Origin: Acidobacteriota bacterium
GTDB lineage: Bacteria; Acidobacteriota; Terriglobia; UBA7540
Direction of reading: 5' to 3'
DNA: 64,000 nucleotides
NCBI GenBank assembly: GCA_902812415.1
Contig: CADDZJ010000003.1
Location: 91,872 to 155,871 of the forward strand
Below the pieces are notes generated by a model, which saw only the letters and a program-made list of their open reading frames with translations, made no database searches and was not told the DNA's origin. Made by a program: the position numbers and the translations under genes. This document shows positions 60,711 through 64,000 of the stretch, piece by piece. Positions within the stretch are counted from its first letter, which is position 1; each line of letters begins with the position of its first letter.

Positions 60711-60826
60711 AACTTTTTCAACGAGCCTCGCAGAAATTCAGCCGCTTCCCGAAAGCCTTCCAAGCGCCTGCGTACGAGGCTGCCTAATCTTGACATCGTC
60801 ATTTCCAGAGCATAACTTTAACCCAT

Positions 60827-61582
60827 ATGGGAATACCCGAGACCGCTTCCGACCGGCAGCGGCGAGCATTGCTCATCCACTATTACCGGACGCTCCTTGA
60901 AACGTTGGGCCCTCAAGGCTGGTGGCCGGCCCGCACGCGCATGGAGGTGATCCTGGGGGCAATTCTCACCCAGAATACGACGTGGCGGAATGCGGCTCTA
61001 GCTCTCGCGCGCCTGCGCAAGGCCGGTTTGTTCAAACTGAAAAAACTTCGCCAGATGAGCCCGCAAGAGCTTGAAATTTACGTGCGCCCGGCAGGTTTCT
61101 TTCGACAGAAGGCGGCAACGATCTCGAATTTCGTCGCCTGGCTGGATCGCCGCCATCAAGGCTCGCTTTATTCGTTGTTCTCGACCCCTTCAGAATTGCT
61201 GCGACAGGAACTGATGAAGTTGAAGGGGCTGGGGGATGAGACGATAGATGCCATCCTGCTTTATGCGGGCCGAAAGCCTTTTTTCGTCGCCGATGCCTAC
61301 ACGCGGCGGATTCTTTCCCGCCATGGATGGCTCCCGTCAAACGCCGATTATGCAACCGCCCAGGAATTGATCCATCGCCAACTGCCCCGGGACCCGCAGC
61401 TCTTCAATGAGTTTCATGCCTTGCTGGTTGAAATTGGCAAGCATCACTGCAAAAAGCAGGCGCCCGACTGCGGGAAATGCCCGCTCGCGGAATATCTGCC
61501 TCAGCGGGATCTTTCCCATAATGGAGAAAAGCCGCTTATCTCTTCAGAGCAGGAAAGCCGGATTGAGCCTTCCCCTGCATGA
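60827..61582 (+). CDS. HhH-GPD DNA glycosylase, endonuclease III/MagIII-like, with altered active site
   Basis: 251 residues. Helix-hairpin-helix: LMKLKGLGDETIDAILLYAGRK (about 130-150). The catalytic Asp156 is present (FVADAYTRRILSRHG). The Lys that makes endonuclease III a lyase (in GVGRKTA) is Glu138 here, so a monofunctional glycosylase is expected, as in MagIII-like enzymes. The Fe-S loop has Cys208, Cys215 and Cys218 at endonuclease III spacing, but the fourth position is Leu224. The start ATG has no evident ribosome site. It overlaps no gene, and the kinase gene starts 9 bp after its stop. It probably removes alkylated or deaminated bases. Confidence 0.85.
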   Translation: MGIPETASDRQRRALLIHYYRTLLETLGPQGWWPARTRMEVILGAILTQNTTWRNAALALARLRKAGLFKLKKLRQMSPQELEIYVRPAGFFRQKAATISNFVAWLDRRHQGSLYSLFSTPSELLRQELMKLKGLGDETIDAILLYAGRKPFFVADAYTRRILSRHGWLPSNADYATAQELIHRQLPRDPQLFNEFHALLVEIGKHHCKKQAPDCGKCPLAEYLPQRDLSHNGEKPLISSEQESRIEPSPA

Positions 61583-61591
61583 AGTCGCGCC

Positions 61592-63826
61592 ATGGATGAG
61601 AAAACACAAAAGTCGCATCGCGCGTTTCTGATCTTCCTGCTCATTCTTGTGCCGGTTCTGTTTCTGCTAGGATGGAGCCAGGCTTCGCTCAATCTCAGCT
61701 TCATTCACCCCCGCAACGCCCTTCAAACCTTCCTTCTGGCCGCGGCCTCCGCCTTCGTTTTCATCGCCTTTGTGATCTTCGCGCTCATCCTGATGCGCAT
61801 TCTGCTGAAGCTTCTGGTCGAGCGCCGGCAGAATCAACTCGGTTCCCGCTTTAAGACCAAAATGGTCGTGGCGTTTCTGGGGCTTTCACTGGTCCCAGTC
61901 TGCTTTCTGTTCCTCTTTGCCTACGGATTGATCAATCGCAGCATCGACAAATGGTTTGGCATTCCTTTTGATACGGTCCGCCGGGATGCCGCCGAGATTA
62001 CCAAAGAGCTCTCCCGCCAATCCCAGCAGGCGGCTCTCGAGAGTTCTGAACATCTTGCAGGGCTCGTTCGGCTCCAGAACGATATGGAAGCTGGCAATCG
62101 GGCGAATCTCGCCAGACATCTGAGGCATCTGAACGAAGCCCTTGGACTGGAGTCAGTGCTATGCCTCGACTCTTCCGGACACTTGCTCGCCCGGGCCGGC
62201 GAGCCGGAGCCCTCCCTTGAAGAGATCCAGCGCGCCTTCCCTGCCCTAGCCACCGGAAAGATTCCCCCCGACGGCCTCACCACCAGCATGCGCTCCGCGG
62301 ATTCGGAACTATTTTTAGCCGCGCAGCGCGTTGAGGACGCAAGCGGAAATAACCTGGGCGCAGTCGTCAGCGTTCACCGCCTGCCCCTCAACATTCAACA
62401 GATTGCCAATCAGATTCAACAGGAATCCCAGCGCTACGATCAACTCAGCCGGGAAAAGAACTCCCTGAAGCGGCTTTACCTGCTGATTCTGTTGCTGCTC
62501 ACCCTCCTGATTCTTTTTGTCGCCACGTGGTTCGCCATGTTCTTCTCCAAGCAGGTTACGGTTCCCGTGCAGGCTTTGGCAGAGGCCACTCACGAAGTTT
62601 CCAAAGGCAACCTCGGCTGGCAGATTACTGCGCGCGCAGACGGCGAACTTGGCAGCTTGATTCGCCTGTTCAATCAGATGACCGCGCAGCTTCAGGAAAG
62701 CCACCGCGCCATTGAGAAGGCCACGGCCGACTTGCAGCGAGCCAATCGGGAGCTTGAGGAGCGCAAGAATACGATTGAGGTGATCCTTAAAAACGTTCCC
62801 ACCGGCGTCATCTCCTTTAACCCTCAGGGCGAAGTCACCCAGATGAATACCACCGCCGAGCGGATGTTCGGCAACGAGAGCGCCAAAGCGGGGCGCAATC
62901 TCACAGACCTTTTCGCTCCGGATGAAGCCCGCGAAATTTCCCGGCTTTTCCGTCGCGCCCGGCGCCAGGGAGTGGTGACCCGCCAGTTGACGCTGGGGCT
63001 GAGCGGGCAGCGCGCGTTTGTGGGGCTCACCCTTTCCTTCGTCGCCGCGCAGCACGGCGCAGTGGGGTTCATTATGGTGCTCGAAGACCTCACCGAACTG
63101 GTCAAAGCGCAGCGGAGCGCCGCCTGGCAGGAGGTGGCGCAACGCATCGCCCACGAAATCAAAAATCCTCTCACGCCCATCCGGCTCTCCGCTGATCGCA
63201 TCGAGCGTCTGATTGAAAAATCCGCGCCTGACGGCGCGCCACCTCATCTTCTGTCCTCGATAGTGGAGAGCGCTTCGCTCATCAGCCGCGAAGTAACTAC
63301 GCTCAAAACGCTGGTGGATGAATTCTCAAACTTCGCCCGTTTTCCCGCCTCTCAGCCCGTCCCCACCGACCTCAACAGGATCATCGAGCAGGCTCTGGAA
63401 GTTTTCGACGGGCGCCTGGCCAGCGTCACCATTCACAGGAATCTGGCGGCAGACCTCCCCGTGGTGCGCGCCGATCCCGAACAGATGAAGCGGGCCGTGG
63501 TGAACCTGATCGATAATGCCGCCGAAGCTCTGGAAAGCTCCGTGACCAAGGATATCTGGGTGCGTACCCGCCTGGAAGCCGAGCGGGAAATGGTCACGCT
63601 GGTCGTGGCCGACAGCGGCCCAGGCATTCCGCCGGAAGCCAAGGAGCGATTGTTTTTGCCCTATTTTTCCACCAAGTCGCGCGGCACGGGGTTAGGATTG
63701 GCCATCGTAAGCCGGATCGTCTCCGAACATCATGGAAACATCCGCGTGGAGGAAAACTGGCCTGTCGGAACTCAGTTTATTATTGAATTGCCGCTTGAAT
63801 ACGCGCCCGCTTTCAACGTTGAGTAA
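61592..63826 (+). CDS. ntrY: NtrY-type membrane sensor histidine kinase
   Basis: 744 residues. Three to four membrane helices: FLIFLLILVPVLFLLGW, LLAAASAFVFIAFVIFALILM, VVAFLGLSLVPVCFLFLFAYG, then a sensory loop of about 180 residues and LYLLILLLLTLLILFVATWFAMFF. HAMP domain at about 325-375 (ITVPVQALAEATHEVSKGNLGW-like), PAS domain (about 393-505: VILKNVPTGVISFNPQGEVTQMNTTAERMFG). H-box with His521 (QRIAHEIKNPLTPIRLSADRI), N-box (NLIDNAAEA), G1 (DSGPGIP), F-box (LPYFSTK) and G2 (GTGLGLAIV) are complete. The architecture is that of NtrY; the NtrX partner is expected just beyond the window. Confidence 0.93.
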   Translation: MDEKTQKSHRAFLIFLLILVPVLFLLGWSQASLNLSFIHPRNALQTFLLAAASAFVFIAFVIFALILMRILLKLLVERRQNQLGSRFKTKMVVAFLGLSLVPVCFLFLFAYGLINRSIDKWFGIPFDTVRRDAAEITKELSRQSQQAALESSEHLAGLVRLQNDMEAGNRANLARHLRHLNEALGLESVLCLDSSGHLLARAGEPEPSLEEIQRAFPALATGKIPPDGLTTSMRSADSELFLAAQRVEDASGNNLGAVVSVHRLPLNIQQIANQIQQESQRYDQLSREKNSLKRLYLLILLLLTLLILFVATWFAMFFSKQVTVPVQALAEATHEVSKGNLGWQITARADGELGSLIRLFNQMTAQLQESHRAIEKATADLQRANRELEERKNTIEVILKNVPTGVISFNPQGEVTQMNTTAERMFGNESAKAGRNLTDLFAPDEAREISRLFRRARRQGVVTRQLTLGLSGQRAFVGLTLSFVAAQHGAVGFIMVLEDLTELVKAQRSAAWQEVAQRIAHEIKNPLTPIRLSADRIERLIEKSAPDGAPPHLLSSIVESASLISREVTTLKTLVDEFSNFARFPASQPVPTDLNRIIEQALEVFDGRLASVTIHRNLAADLPVVRADPEQMKRAVVNLIDNAAEALESSVTKDIWVRTRLEAEREMVTLVVADSGPGIPPEAKERLFLPYFSTKSRGTGLGLAIVSRIVSEHHGNIRVEENWPVGTQFIIELPLEYAPAFNVE

Positions 63827-64000
63827 ACAGGATCACAGGTCTCATCGCTCGCGTGCAGGATGGGGAAGAATTTACCACAGCGCAGCAGAGCTGCAACCAA
63901 AGCCAGATTTCAGAAGCAGTATTCACGAAAACAAGAGACAGTTTGCATCTTATTCTTATGACAGCCGCTTTCTGAAATCTTGAATCTGAAATTTGGTTTT
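63827..64000. other. Window-end intergenic stretch
   Basis: 174 bp after the kinase stop with no supported gene. It contains CAGATTTCAGAA near 63905 and an inverted TTTCTGAAATCTTG near 63971, part of a micro-repeated AT-rich tract (GAAATCTTGAATCTGAAATTT). Any response regulator gene would start beyond the end. Confidence 0.4.

Noticed and set aside
59385..60815. 476-residue plus-strand ORF opposite pilB
   Set aside because: Antisense shadow of a strongly conserved ATPase gene; its own translation is His/Gln/Arg-rich with no family resemblance.

Overview
The window looks like a chromosome segment of a soil-type Acidobacteriota (Terriglobia-like) bacterium. It is diderm and moderately GC-rich by eye. 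The evidence is the overall protein style together with several arrangements I associate with that phylum: a tgt-yajC-secD-secF-tonB-exbB-exbD-exbD-TPR run, a secretin carrying N-terminal TPRs, PEP-CTERM proteins, and many short dispersed palindromic repeats. No rRNA, tRNA, CRISPR array, integrase or intact insertion sequence was recognised. The taxonomic call is inference; the gene calls rest on motifs read in the translations.

Layout. 1-2 kb: the 3' two thirds of lepA and two small unknown genes. 2.6-6.9 kb (minus): a three-gene polysaccharide cassette (alpha/alpha-barrel protein, AsnB-type amidotransferase, GT4 glycosyltransferase). 7.1-8.2 kb: a Tat-exported sulfite-oxidase-type molybdoenzyme. 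8.4-11.3 kb (minus): a secreted trio of IPT/TIG lipoprotein, conserved exported protein and matrixin-like metalloprotease. 11.9-21.5 kb (minus): one type IV filament/type II secretion operon in the order secretin, two GspG-type pseudopilins, GspF, GspE, PilM, PilN, PilO, PilP, and an atypical pseudopilin. 21.6-26.2 kb: accB, an aminopeptidase P-type gene, cysteine desulfurase, a DUF218 membrane protein, and the tRNA t6A enzyme TsaC/Sua5.

26.4-36.4 kb is the most striking part. Two complete minor-pilin sets (FimT/GspH, PilV, PilW, PilX types) are transcribed divergently from a 785-bp AT-rich control region, each in the same order outward. Neither has a PilY1 gene; instead each ends in a very large PilX-type protein. 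36.8-46.2 kb (minus): envelope-energy and export genes (Yip1-family protein, Tgt, YajC, SecD, SecF, a multi-spanning TonB, ExbB, two ExbD, a TPR lipoprotein) ending at a clear terminator. 46.6-52 kb: a GH172/DUF2961 exported protein, a nitrilase-family amidase, a TIGR03118-like PEP-CTERM protein, and two decayed genes (a TolB-like propeller fragment and a frameshifted PEP-CTERM protein). 52-56.4 kb: a coiled-coil protein coupled to a lytic transglycosylase, then a PLP aminotransferase. 56.5-60.7 kb (minus): pilB-pilT-pilC, the core motor of a retractable type IV pilus. 60.8-63.8 kb: an unusual HhH-GPD DNA glycosylase and an NtrY-type histidine kinase.

How it fits together. The window encodes most of a type IV pilus and a related secretion machine: three PilB/PilT/GspE-family ATPases, two platform proteins, one secretin, one PilMNOP set, eight minor-pilin genes and three further pseudopilins. 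Surface polysaccharide, secreted protease and PEP-CTERM genes surround them. Several kinds of short mobile-like repeat occupy intergenic sites, sit inside operons, in one place supply a ribosome binding site, and in others are translated within prepilin leader peptides.
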